The notes beneath the pieces were generated by a model. It saw only the letters and a program-made list of their open reading frames with translations. It had not been told where the DNA came from and did no database searches. A program made the position numbers and the translations under genes. Shown in pieces: positions 25,342 through 33,712 of a stretch of 43,052 nucleotides of DNA. Source of the stretch: Hyphomicrobiales bacterium (GTDB taxonomy: Bacteria; Pseudomonadota; Alphaproteobacteria; Rhizobiales; Rhizobiaceae); NCBI GenBank assembly GCA_900466475.1, contig UBMI01000017.1:1-43052 (forward strand). Direction: 5' to 3'. How positions within the stretch are numbered: position 1 is the stretch's first letter; every line of letters starts with the position of its first letter.

Positions 25342-25462
25342 AGACGTCAATCCGTTCGACGTGGATCGTCTGCAGACTCTAGCGCGCCGGCGAGAAGATT
25401 CGATAGCCGGATCGCGCCTGAGACTGCACTTGGTCCTAACATCGGTCGCCCCTCGCCAAACG

Positions 25463-26317
25463 TTACGGCTTGCCGAGCGACAGTCGGAACTGTCGCGGTG
25501 TCGTGCCGGTGCGCTGCTTGAAGATGTCGTAAAACCGGCTGCTGGAGCCGAAGCCGCAGTCGAGGGCGATCTCCAGGATCGAATCCTCCGTCTCGGCCAG
25601 TCGCTGCATCGCTCGCGCGAGGCGATAGCGTGTCAGGTATTCCATTACCGAGATGCCAAGCACATCGCGAAACGCCCGGTTGGCTGTAGTTGGATGCACG
25701 TTGGCGCGCCTTCCAAGATCCACCAGGTTGAGCGGTTCGGAAAAATGCCGATTGATCAGATCGGTCAACACCTCTGAGTGGCGGATGGCGGGGCTTACCG
25801 GGGTCGCAGCGGCTACAACGGACAAGCCTCGATTATCGGCGTGATCAAGAATGAGCCTGCGCACCCTAAGCTTGGCCTCATCGGCGATCAGCTGACGCCG
25901 GACGGGATCGCCCCTGCCCCATTCCTCGACCCAGGCAGAGACGGTGGTCGGCGTCGTCTCGCGGCGGCGGGGCTCGACGACGAAGGCACCCTGCATGATT
26001 GCCTGTCTCGCCCTCTTGTCGATGGAGAGCGCGAGAAAATCGGCGAGCGGGAGGTAGGCGCAGATGAGCGGGGCTTCCGGCGTCACCAGGATTGTCTGAT
26101 GGGGAATGGCCGCCCAGAAGAGGACAAGACGCCCGGCCTCCACCCTCTCCTGCCGGCCATTGAAGAGATAAGTCATGGCGCCATCGAGAAGCAGGTTGAT
26201 CTCGACATGGTCGTGCCAATGCGCTGCACTCATGGCATCGGCCGTGTGGCGCTCGATCAGGAAACTCCGCGGCGATCCCGCCCACTCGCCGCTCCTGCTG
26301 AAATGATCGTCCGTCAT
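25463..26317 (-). CDS. AraC-family regulator (cupin plus HTH), probable regulator of melA
   Basis: A 284-residue protein: N-terminal cupin-type sugar-binding domain (about 15-110, HWHDHVEINLLLDGAMTYLF) and C-terminal tandem HTH of AraC type (about 180-280, with DLGRRANVHPTTANRAFRDV and FGSSSRFYDIFKQRTGTTPR). It is divergent from the alpha-galactosidase gene with 104 bases between the starts, the arrangement of melR and melA in E. coli. ATG 26317 has AGGAAGGA upstream. Activation of melA in response to an alpha-galactoside is inferred. Confidence 0.88.
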   Translation of the reverse strand: MTDDHFSRSGEWAGSPRSFLIERHTADAMSAAHWHDHVEINLLLDGAMTYLFNGRQERVEAGRLVLFWAAIPHQTILVTPEAPLICAYLPLADFLALSIDKRARQAIMQGAFVVEPRRRETTPTTVSAWVEEWGRGDPVRRQLIADEAKLRVRRLILDHADNRGLSVVAAATPVSPAIRHSEVLTDLINRHFSEPLNLVDLGRRANVHPTTANRAFRDVLGISVMEYLTRYRLARAMQRLAETEDSILEIALDCGFGSSSRFYDIFKQRTGTTPRQFRLSLGKP

Positions 26318-26421
26318 GTCCTTCCTGCGCTTCGATCCGGGAATACTCCCTCCAATAACAGGAAGAAATTCTGATTTGGAAGAGGCACCAGTATGACGGT
26401 TTTAATTTGCGGGAGACCGAA

Positions 26422-27738
26422 ATGCCGAAGATTTGCCTCGTGGGTGCGGGCAGCACCGTTTTTGCGCAGAACATTCTGGGGGATGTGCTCTCCACACCCT
26501 CGGGCAGTGATTATGTGATCAGCCTCTTTGATATCGACCCGGAGCGGCTGAAGACGTCGGAGATCGTGGCGCGACGCATCTGCGAGGCGCTCGACCTGAC
26601 GAAAGTCAAAGTCGAGGCAACCCTCGATCGTCGAGAGGCACTGCGCGGATCGGATTTCGTCATCCTGATGATGCAGGTCGGCGGCTACAAGCCTGCGACT
26701 GTCACGGATTTCGACGTACCGAAGCGATACGGGCTTCGGCAGACCATTGCCGATACGCTCGGCATCGGCGGGATCTTCCGCGGACTTCGCACCATTCCTG
26801 TGCTGGAGGTGATCTGCCGCGACATGGAAGAGGTCTGCCCCGACGCGCTGCTGATGCAATATGTGAACCCGATGGCGATCAATTGCTGGGCGATCAAGGA
26901 GCTGGCACCCAGTATCCGTACGGTCGGCCTTTGCCATAGCGTGCAACATACCGCCGCTCATCTCGCCGCCTGCCTTCGCGAAGACATTGCAGACATCAAC
27001 TACATCTCGGCTGGCATCAACCACGTCGCCTTCTTCCTGAAATACGAGAAGCTGCATGCCGATGGCCGGCGCGAAGATCTCTATCCCCGCCTGAACGCTC
27101 TCGCCGGCGATGGACGCGTGCCGGACGACGACCGGGTACGCTTCGATGTGCTGAAGCGGCTCGGCCATTTCGTGACCGAATCCAGCGAGCATTTCTCCGA
27201 ATATACGTCGTGGTACATCAAGGATCGCCGTCCCGAGCTCATCGACAAGCTCAACATCCCGCTCGACGAATATATAAGCCGCTGTGAGCGGCAGATTTCC
27301 GAATGGCATGCGCTGCGCCGCGATCTCGAAGGCGACAAGCCGATCGAGGTCTGCCGCAGCAATGAATATGCCGCAGGCATCATCAACGCTGCCGTCACAG
27401 GTAATCCCGCACTGATCTACGGCAACGTTCCCAACAATGGCCTGATCGAGAACCTGCCGGCCGAATGTATCGTGGAAGTGCCCTGCCATGTGGACCGGAA
27501 CGGTATCCAGCCGACCCGCATCGGCAGAATTCCCTCGCAGCTTGCCGCGGTCATGAAGCTCAGTGTCTCGGTTCAGGAACTGACCGTGGAAGCGGCGCTG
27601 ACAGGCAAGCGCGATCGCATCTATCAGGCCGCGCTGCTTGATCCGCATACATCGGCAGAACTGTCGCCGGATGAAATCTGGGGCCTGGTTGACGACCTGA
27701 TCGAAGCACACGGCGATCTGCTGCCGAAATACCACTGA
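26422..27738 (+). CDS. melA: GH4 alpha-galactosidase
   Basis: Cytoplasmic NAD+- and Mn2+-dependent glycosidase of family 4 that hydrolyses alpha-galactosides such as melibiose or raffinose, 438 residues. Similarity to E. coli MelA runs end to end: GAGSTVFAQNILGD (NAD loop, near the N-terminus), GGYKPATVTDFDVP, RQTIADTLGIGGIFRGLRTI, the metal-site Cys/His in LCHSV, GINHVAFFL and the C-terminal DDLIEAHGDLLPKYH. The frame extends to a TTG at 26407, but ATG 26422 is preceded by GGGAG and gives the normal N-terminus. An intrinsic terminator follows at 27779-27821, so melA is monocistronic. Confidence 0.95.
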   Translation: MPKICLVGAGSTVFAQNILGDVLSTPSGSDYVISLFDIDPERLKTSEIVARRICEALDLTKVKVEATLDRREALRGSDFVILMMQVGGYKPATVTDFDVPKRYGLRQTIADTLGIGGIFRGLRTIPVLEVICRDMEEVCPDALLMQYVNPMAINCWAIKELAPSIRTVGLCHSVQHTAAHLAACLREDIADINYISAGINHVAFFLKYEKLHADGRREDLYPRLNALAGDGRVPDDDRVRFDVLKRLGHFVTESSEHFSEYTSWYIKDRRPELIDKLNIPLDEYISRCERQISEWHALRRDLEGDKPIEVCRSNEYAAGIINAAVTGNPALIYGNVPNNGLIENLPAECIVEVPCHVDRNGIQPTRIGRIPSQLAAVMKLSVSVQELTVEAALTGKRDRIYQAALLDPHTSAELSPDEIWGLVDDLIEAHGDLLPKYH

Positions 27739-27778
27739 GGCCGTCAGAGCCGCGACCACCAGAATGCTAGTCGTCAAG

Positions 27779-27821
27779 AAGCACGCCATCCCTCGGGAGG
27801 GCGTGCTTTTGTTTGTCTTTT
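27779..27821 (+). terminator. Intrinsic terminator after melA
   Basis: AAGCACGCC (27779-27787) pairs with GGCGTGCTT (27800-27808), and an inner TCCC/GGGA (27789-27792/27795-27798) extends the stem across one A-G mismatch. It is followed by TTGTTTGTCTTTT, a good U-rich tract. This is the strongest terminator in the window. Confidence 0.88.
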
Positions 27822-27854
27822 AAATCCCCGCCGCGGTCCGCAAAAAGATCACAA

Positions 27855-27890
27855 ACGATCAGAATCTTGATTGACATTGATCGTATTGAG
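27855..27890 (+). promoter_or_regulatory. Candidate DeoR-type operator overlapping a TTGACA -35 box
   Basis: ACGATCA (27855-27861) and TGATCGT (27878-27884) form a perfect 7-base inverted repeat around TTGACA (27871-27876). Within and after it, TTGAT, TTGAT and TTGAG begin at 27867, 27877 and 27886, about one helical turn apart, as in DeoR-family sites. The region lies 45-80 bases before the DeoR-type gene, so autorepression of the operon is likely. No clear -10 hexamer follows at 17 bases. Confidence 0.55.
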
Positions 27891-27935
27891 TGGGAACGTT
27901 GACGCAAATAAAGGATAAACAGCAGGGGGCGATCC

Positions 27936-28730
27936 GTGAATCAGACTGGCGGCGTGAAAACTGACCGGCTCGATGCCATCCGCAGCCATCTCTATGCGAA
28001 CGGCTTTTCGACCATTCAGGATCTGGCCGATGCGGTCGGCGCTTCGCTCGCGACAGTCCGGCGCGACCTGCAGGTTCTTGAGCAGGACGGCGCGATCGAT
28101 AGGGTGCACGGCGGAGCCCGCATCGCCGAAGGGTCCTCGGTCGAACTGGCCTTCCAGGAGCGTGAAAAGCGCCATCTTTCGGCGAAGCGCGCGATCGCGA
28201 ACGCGGCCTATGAAAAGCTTCTGCCGCGCACGGCGATCTTCCTCGATGCCGGAACGACGGTTCTTCAGCTTGCCCGGCTGATCCGTATCAATCCGATGCC
28301 GCTGCGCATCTTCACCAATGGCCTGATCGTCGCTCAGGAATTTCTGAACATTCCGCATCTCGAAGTCGTGCTTCTCGGCGGCCATCTGCGCAGTGAAAAT
28401 GCCTCTCTCGTCGGCCCGCAGGCCGAGGCAATGCTGGAAACGATCTGGTTCGATCAGCTCTTTCTGGGTGCAAGCGCCATTAGCCCGGATGGGGCGATCT
28501 ATAGTGTCGACAGCGCGGAGGCCAGTCTGAACCGGCGCATGCTCGCCCGCTCTGCCAATGGTTATGTTCTCGCCGATTCCTCGAAATTCGGGACGATGGC
28601 GACTTACAAGGTCGCGCCGCTGAATGCGGCAAAACTCATCACCGACAAGGGCCTGGCGCCCCAATGGCGCGCCGAACTCGCCAATTTCGGTGTCGATGCA
28701 ACCTATGCCGAGCTCGGAGCAAAAGAATGA
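27936..28730 (+). CDS. DeoR-family transcriptional repressor of the aminosugar operon
   Basis: A 264-residue DeoR/GlpR/AgaR-type regulator: an N-terminal HTH (about 8-60, STIQDLADAVGASLATVRRD, followed by GAIDRVHGGAR) and a C-terminal sugar-phosphate-sensing domain (about 75-235, with IFLDAGTTVLQLA, FTNGLIVAQEFL and YVLADSSKFG). The start is GTG 27936 behind AGCAGGGGG. Its TGA overlaps the kinase ATG (ATGA at 28727). Sugar phosphates of the pathway are the expected inducers. Confidence 0.92.
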   Translation: MNQTGGVKTDRLDAIRSHLYANGFSTIQDLADAVGASLATVRRDLQVLEQDGAIDRVHGGARIAEGSSVELAFQEREKRHLSAKRAIANAAYEKLLPRTAIFLDAGTTVLQLARLIRINPMPLRIFTNGLIVAQEFLNIPHLEVVLLGGHLRSENASLVGPQAEAMLETIWFDQLFLGASAISPDGAIYSVDSAEASLNRRMLARSANGYVLADSSKFGTMATYKVAPLNAAKLITDKGLAPQWRAELANFGVDATYAELGAKE

Positions 28731-29689
28731 GCGACGAGCTGATCCTTGGCATCGACGGCGGCGGCAGCAAGGTGCTCGTTACTCTGGCCGACAAAGACGG
28801 CAGGATTCTGCGCACCGCGCTTGGTGGCGGCGTCAATCCCATGGATAATCCGGACTGGCGACAGGAACTGGAGCGGCGTATCGAACCGTTCCGCAATGAG
28901 CCGGGATTGGCCGCTGTCGGCGCTGCCTTGCCTGCGTACGGTGAAGTTGCGCACCTCTCCTCTCTCCAGAAGCGATGTATCGACGAAGCCTTCCCGGATA
29001 TTCGCAGAACGGTCCTCAACGATGTCGACGCCGCCCATCTCGGCGCCTTTGCCGGGCGCCCGGGTATACTTGTCCTATCGGGGACCGGTTCCATGTCCTG
29101 GGCACGCAACGGCGCCGGAGCCTCCGCACGCGTCGGCGGTTGGGGCGATGTGATCGGCGACGAAGGCAGCAGCTATTGGATCGGCCGCGAAGCACTGCAC
29201 CTTATCAGCCAGAGCCTTGATGGACGCGCCAAGCCTACCGCGCTGGCAAAGGCTGTTTACGAGCACCTCGAGCTCGACATGTCAGATCCGGTCAACGCTC
29301 TCGGTGGCTGGATCAGCGGGCTCGCAAGGCCGCGCGCGGGGATTGCGGCGCTCTCCGTCCTTGTCGACCGGGCAGCGAGCAAAGGCGACGAAGCAGCAAT
29401 CGATCTGATCGACAGATCGGCCCAAGAGCTTGCCAAGCACCATTGGGCAATATCGGGCCATTGTGAAACCGGCACCGACTGGACTTATGCGGGCGGGACC
29501 TTTTCCAGCCGCCTGCTGCTCGAGGCCGTCGAACGACGGATCGGCCGGCGGGCGGTCTCGCCCGTGCTTCCCCCCATTGGCGGCGCGCTTCTGGCCGCTG
29601 CCCAACTTCTCGACTGGCAGCTTGACGAGCGCTGGTTCGGGCAAATCGCGATTGCGGCAGAAGCCGTGATCGCGCGATCAAGACAATGA
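28727..29689 (+). CDS. BadF/BadG-type N-acetylhexosamine or hexosamine kinase
   Basis: ASKHA-fold kinase of 320 residues in the BadF/BadG/BcrA/BcrD family, which includes N-acetylglucosamine and glucosamine kinases. Motifs: GIDGGGSK (8-15, phosphate loop), VNPMDN, LNDVDAAHLGAF (catalytic Asp region), LSGTGSMSWA (adenosine/phosphate) and GWGDVIGDEGSSYWIG (sugar site). It should phosphorylate the imported sugar at O6. Co-occurrence with a GatZ/KbaZ protein suggests a galacto-configured aminosugar. The frame is open to 28664 but ATG 28727 couples to the repressor gene. Confidence 0.87.
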   Translation: MSDELILGIDGGGSKVLVTLADKDGRILRTALGGGVNPMDNPDWRQELERRIEPFRNEPGLAAVGAALPAYGEVAHLSSLQKRCIDEAFPDIRRTVLNDVDAAHLGAFAGRPGILVLSGTGSMSWARNGAGASARVGGWGDVIGDEGSSYWIGREALHLISQSLDGRAKPTALAKAVYEHLELDMSDPVNALGGWISGLARPRAGIAALSVLVDRAASKGDEAAIDLIDRSAQELAKHHWAISGHCETGTDWTYAGGTFSSRLLLEAVERRIGRRAVSPVLPPIGGALLAAAQLLDWQLDERWFGQIAIAAEAVIARSRQ

Positions 29690-29716
29690 CTGTCAAAGAT
29701 AAAGAAGGATGGGAAC

Positions 29717-30973
29717 ATGCGTAAATTCATATTGCCTTTGCTTGCCTCAGCCGCACTTGCGATTGCCCTGCCTGCTTTGGCGGACGACGCCAAGCCGCTT
29801 GCCGGCCAATCGATCACGGTGCTCATGCCATCGCCGCAGGGCCCCACGGTTGCGGCCGATTTCGAAGCCGAGACCGGCATTCACGTCGATCTCCAGACAC
29901 TCTCCTGGGATGACATTCGTCCCAAACTGGTAACGGCGCTGGTAGCGGGTACAGCGCCGGCCGATGTTACCGAATTCGACTGGTCGTGGACGGGACAGTT
30001 CAGTGCCGCCGGCTGGTACATGCCGCTCAACGACGTGATCGACAAGGATACGGTCACTGACATCGGCGTCGCCAAGATCTTCACCGTCGACGGCCAGTTG
30101 CTCGGCGTGCCTTACACGAACGACTTCCGCGTCATGCTCGTCAACAAGAAGCATTTCACCGACGCCGGCGTTACCGAAATGCCGAAAACACTCGACGCGT
30201 TGGTCGCTGCGGCCAAGAAGATCAAGGAAAAGGGCATCTCCACCTATCCGGTCGGCCTGCCGCTCTCGGCGACGGAGGGTGCCTCCACCAGCTGGTACCT
30301 GCTGACCAAGGCCTTTGGCGGCGAACTCTTCGACAAGGACTTCAAGCCGCTTTTCCTCACCCCCGATTCAGCCGGCTATAAGGCGCTCGCCTTCGAACTG
30401 AGCCTGCTGAAGGACGGTCTGGTCGATCCGGCCTCGACGGGCCTCAAAGACAGCCAGATCAACGAGAGCATGTTCGCCCAGGGGCTGACGAGCATCATGA
30501 TCTCGGGCGAACCCGGTCGCCTGGGTCAGATGAACGACCCGAAGCAGTCCAAGGTCGCGGGGCAGGTGGAAGCCATCCTGGTGCCGACCGAAAGCGGCCA
30601 GACCCGTAGCTTCGGCCTTCCGGAAGCACTCGCCATTCCGAACGTCTCGCAGAACAAGGAAGCGGCAGTCGCCTTCGTCAAATGGTTCACCAGCAGGGAG
30701 TTCCAGAAGAAGAATGCGGCAAACGGTTTCCTGCCTACGCGCACTTCCGCCCTCTCCGAGCTCAACACGGAAGGCAAGCTGACGAGCGGCGACGCGCTCG
30801 TTGCGCAATCGAAGACCGTCGAGCCGCTGTTCCAGCAGGGAACGCCGCCGTGGTATCCGCAGTTCTCAAGCGCGGTGAACACGGCGATCAACAGCGCGGC
30901 GAAGGATCAGATGACGGTTGACCAGGCCATGCAGGCCATCGCCGACGCCGCCAAGCAGGCCATGGCGCAATGA
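29717..30973 (+). CDS. CUT1-type sugar ABC transporter solute-binding protein
   Basis: A 418-residue periplasmic binding protein of the SBP_bac_1 type. Signal peptide 1-22 (AAALAIALPALA-like) ends at ALA before DDAKP. Family features include DFEAETGIHVDLQTLSWDDI, VTEFDWSWTGQFSAAGWYMP, the ligand-site Trp residues and KWFTSREFQKKNAANGFLP. It starts 27 bases after the kinase gene, with AAGGATGGG as ribosome-binding site, and overlaps the first permease (ATGA). Confidence 0.93.
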   Translation: MRKFILPLLASAALAIALPALADDAKPLAGQSITVLMPSPQGPTVAADFEAETGIHVDLQTLSWDDIRPKLVTALVAGTAPADVTEFDWSWTGQFSAAGWYMPLNDVIDKDTVTDIGVAKIFTVDGQLLGVPYTNDFRVMLVNKKHFTDAGVTEMPKTLDALVAAAKKIKEKGISTYPVGLPLSATEGASTSWYLLTKAFGGELFDKDFKPLFLTPDSAGYKALAFELSLLKDGLVDPASTGLKDSQINESMFAQGLTSIMISGEPGRLGQMNDPKQSKVAGQVEAILVPTESGQTRSFGLPEALAIPNVSQNKEAAVAFVKWFTSREFQKKNAANGFLPTRTSALSELNTEGKLTSGDALVAQSKTVEPLFQQGTPPWYPQFSSAVNTAINSAAKDQMTVDQAMQAIADAAKQAMAQ

Positions 30974-31887
30974 CGACAGCTACTGTCGAAGGTATCGCAG
31001 CCAAGCGGAGTGTCGGCTTCAACGCCGACACGATGCTCGGCCTGCTGCTGGTACTGCCGATCCTTGTGACGATGGCAGCTCTGGTCTTCTATCCGATGGG
31101 CCGGACGGTCTGGGACTCGCTGCATCGGGTCAATCCGATGCAGGCGGGAACCCCTTTCGTCGGGCTGGAAAACTACACGCGCATGCTGTCGGACGGGCAG
31201 CTTGGAACGACGTGGACGAATACGCTCATCTACGTGATCCTTGCCGTCGTTGCGGAAACCGTCTTCGGCGTGCTTGCCGCAGCCCTCATCAACCAGGTGA
31301 AGGTCGGGCGTCAGTGGGTACTGGCGGCCGTCATCCTGCCCTGGGCACTCCCCGGCGTCGTCAATTCCGTTATCTGGTTGTGGATCTATCAGCCGGGTGC
31401 CGGCCTGTTGAATGGCATTCTCGTCGCACTCGGCCTGCCCTTCGAAAACCATGTCTGGTTCAATGACCGGACGAGCGCGATCATCGCAGTGACCGTCGTG
31501 CATGTCTGGCGCATGATGCCGCTGACGATCGTCATTGTACTGGCCGCCATGCAGAGCATTCCGGCGCATCTCTACGAGGCTGCCCGTATCGACGGCGCGA
31601 CCCGCGTGCAGATGTTCAGCCTGGTCACGCTTCCGCTCGTGCGCAGCGCCCTCGCCGTTGCCATGACGAATGCGACCGTCAACGCTTTCAACCTCTTCGA
31701 CGAGGCCTGGGTGCTTGCCGGATCGAGCCTCGAAACACGGCCGATCCTCGTGCAGATCTATCTCGAGACGTTCCAGAACCTTCGCTTCTCCTACGGTATG
31801 GCACTGTCTGTCGTCATCACGCTGGTGTCGCTGCTGGTGTCGCTGGTCTACGTCCTCCGCGTCTATCGCAACACACGGTTCGACTGA
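30970..31887 (+). CDS. CUT1-type sugar ABC transporter permease 1
   Basis: MalF/UgpA-type membrane protein of 305 residues with six helices. It has the EAA loop IPAHLYEAARIDGATRVQMF (about 198-217), preceded by WRMMPLTIVIVLAAMQ. Start overlaps the binding-protein stop and stop overlaps the second permease start (TGATG at 31885-31889). Confidence 0.93.
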   Translation: MTTATVEGIAAKRSVGFNADTMLGLLLVLPILVTMAALVFYPMGRTVWDSLHRVNPMQAGTPFVGLENYTRMLSDGQLGTTWTNTLIYVILAVVAETVFGVLAAALINQVKVGRQWVLAAVILPWALPGVVNSVIWLWIYQPGAGLLNGILVALGLPFENHVWFNDRTSAIIAVTVVHVWRMMPLTIVIVLAAMQSIPAHLYEAARIDGATRVQMFSLVTLPLVRSALAVAMTNATVNAFNLFDEAWVLAGSSLETRPILVQIYLETFQNLRFSYGMALSVVITLVSLLVSLVYVLRVYRNTRFD

Positions 31888-32744
31888 TGAAACCAACCAT
31901 TCTCTATCGCCTGATGATATGGACGGGTCTTGCTTTGCTGCTGATCTGGTCGCTCGGCCCGATCTATTGGACGCTCGCAAGTTCCGTGACGCCGACGGAG
32001 GATTTCTCCACGCGGCCGATCCATTTCTTCCCGCAGCATTTCACGCTCGACCACTATTCGCGCCTGCTCGGCATCAACATTTCCCGGATCGGCGGGGTGG
32101 AGGTGTGGAAGCAATTCCGTGCAGCGCTGCTCAACAGCGTAATCACATCTGCTGCCGCCACGGCTCTCTGCGTCGCAATCTCTGCACTCGGTGCCTATGC
32201 CTTCACCAGGATGCGCTTTCCGGGGCGTCACATTCTATTCGGCGCTGTCGTTGCGACGCTCGCCATCCCTGCCTATGCAGTGCTGATCCCACTCTATCAG
32301 ATCATGATCAAGATGCATCTGGTCGACACCTATACCGGCGTGTCGCTGATCTACGTCTCGGCCTATCTGCCGCTCTCCCTCTGGCTGCTGCGCAGCGTCT
32401 TCGAGCAGCTTCCGATCGCACTCGAAGAGGCTGCACAGCTCGATGGCGCAGGCCGCCTCTTCATCTTCTTCAACATCGTGCTGCCGCTCGCCGGACCCGG
32501 CCTGACGGCGGCCGCTATCCTCACTTTCCTGGGGGCCTGGGGTCAATACCTCGTTCCTCTCATCTTCTCGCCGCAGTCGACGAAACCCCTGACGGTTCTC
32601 ATTCCCGAATTCGTCACCAAGAATTTCATCGACTACGGGCTGATCACGGCAAGCGGATCGATCGCCATCGTCATCCCTGCCCTGGTCGTCATCTTCCTCA
32701 ACCGGTACCTCGTCAGCGGCCTGCTGGCTGGTTCGGTCAAATAA
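31887..32744 (+). CDS. CUT1-type sugar ABC transporter permease 2
   Basis: MalG/UgpE-type membrane protein of 285 residues with six helices. The opening WSLGPIYWTLASSVTPTEDF, ALGAYAFTRMRFPGR and the EAA loop IALEEAAQLDGAGRLFIFFN are typical. It pairs with the permease just upstream. The isomerase gene follows 11 bases later. Confidence 0.93.
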   Translation: MKPTILYRLMIWTGLALLLIWSLGPIYWTLASSVTPTEDFSTRPIHFFPQHFTLDHYSRLLGINISRIGGVEVWKQFRAALLNSVITSAAATALCVAISALGAYAFTRMRFPGRHILFGAVVATLAIPAYAVLIPLYQIMIKMHLVDTYTGVSLIYVSAYLPLSLWLLRSVFEQLPIALEEAAQLDGAGRLFIFFNIVLPLAGPGLTAAAILTFLGAWGQYLVPLIFSPQSTKPLTVLIPEFVTKNFIDYGLITASGSIAIVIPALVVIFLNRYLVSGLLAGSVK

Positions 32745-32755
32745 TCGGAGACATC

Positions 32756-33712
32756 ATGAACACGACCGAAAAGGTAATCTTCGAGCAGTTCCCCTATTGG
32801 GAAAAAGCCATCGGCTCGAATGCGGCAAGCGGCAGGACGGACGATCTCCTCGTCTTCGTCGGTTGCGGCACCTCCTTCAATCTCGCTTTGTCTCTGGCCG
32901 CCTATGCCAACAGCCTCAAGCGCAGGGCGATTGCAGTGCCTGGTGCAGAGTGGCTGAACCGCCCCTCCTATTTCTGGCCGGAATGGCAGAAGACGCATGT
33001 GGTTGCGCTCTCGCGCTCCGGCGAAACGACGGAAACGGTCGCTGCGGCGAAGGTTAGCCGTGCTGCCGGCGCGTTCGTCACTGCCGTCACGGTCGAGCCC
33101 GAAAGCGCGCTTGCCAAGAATTGTGACCAGCTGATCTGCTCGCCAACCCATCCGGACGAAGGCATCGTCATGACAGTGTCGGCGAGCCTCATGGTCTTGC
33201 TCAGCCTGCAGATGATCGGTCAGACCGTGCCGGCTTCGATCGTCGCATCGGCACGGCAGCTTGCAAACACGCTCGACACCTCCCTGCCCGATATCATCAA
33301 GGACCGTTCACACTTCGTGTTTCTCGGCGGCGGACCGCTTTTCGGCATCGCGCTTGAAGGTGCATTGAAGTTGATGGAGATGAGCCAGCTCATGACGCAG
33401 GCCTTCCATCCGCTCGAATACCGCCATGGGCCGATCAGCCTCGTCGATGAGAAGACGGCGGTTATCGTGCTCTACAGTTCGGACCAGAGGGACGCCGAGG
33501 CCAAGCTGGTTGGCGAGCTGCGCGAAAAAGGCGCCGTCGTTATCGGCTTCGGCGGCCCCGGCGACCTCGAGCTTCCTGTTGATGTCGACCTGTCGCTCGC
33601 CGGCCTCGCTGTTCTCCCGGCGCTGCAGATACTCGGCGAACGTGCCGCTCAGGCACGCTACATCGATACGGTCTCACCACGCCATCTCACCAAAGTTGTC
33701 ACACTCGCATGA
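32756..33712 (+). CDS. SIS-domain aminosugar-phosphate isomerase/deaminase (AgaS / NagB-II type)
   Basis: A 318-residue tandem-SIS protein equivalent to the isomerase half of GlmS without the glutaminase domain. Sugar-phosphate-binding motifs are GCGTS (36-40) and SRSGET (86-91); EYRHGP (221-226) holds the catalytic Glu/His region of SIS deaminases. Expected reaction: galactosamine 6-phosphate to tagatose 6-phosphate plus ammonia (AgaS), or the glucosamine equivalent. It is shorter than E. coli AgaS and nearer in size to NagB-II, so the sugar configuration is inferred from the neighbouring KbaZ-type gene. Start ATG 32756 follows CGGAGACATC; the stop overlaps the next start. Confidence 0.87.
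   Translation: MNTTEKVIFEQFPYWEKAIGSNAASGRTDDLLVFVGCGTSFNLALSLAAYANSLKRRAIAVPGAEWLNRPSYFWPEWQKTHVVALSRSGETTETVAAAKVSRAAGAFVTAVTVEPESALAKNCDQLICSPTHPDEGIVMTVSASLMVLLSLQMIGQTVPASIVASARQLANTLDTSLPDIIKDRSHFVFLGGGPLFGIALEGALKLMEMSQLMTQAFHPLEYRHGPISLVDEKTAVIVLYSSDQRDAEAKLVGELREKGAVVIGFGGPGDLELPVDVDLSLAGLAVLPALQILGERAAQARYIDTVSPRHLTKVVTLA

Noticed and set aside
24160..25521. 453-codon open frame on the plus strand
   Set aside because: Antisense to the Ldh2-family gene, whose conserved motifs are on the minus strand.
26314..27789. 491-codon open frame on the minus strand
   Set aside because: Antisense to melA, which has end-to-end similarity to a known enzyme; the minus frame is a codon-bias shadow.
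30907..31980. 357-codon open frame on the minus strand
   Set aside because: Antisense to the sugar permease genes, with a low-complexity Asp/Arg/His composition.
31670..32755. Apparent long N-terminal extension of the SIS-domain gene
   Set aside because: The frame happens to stay open through the permease gene in another phase. The permease is clearly coding there and ATG 32756 has a proper ribosome-binding site.
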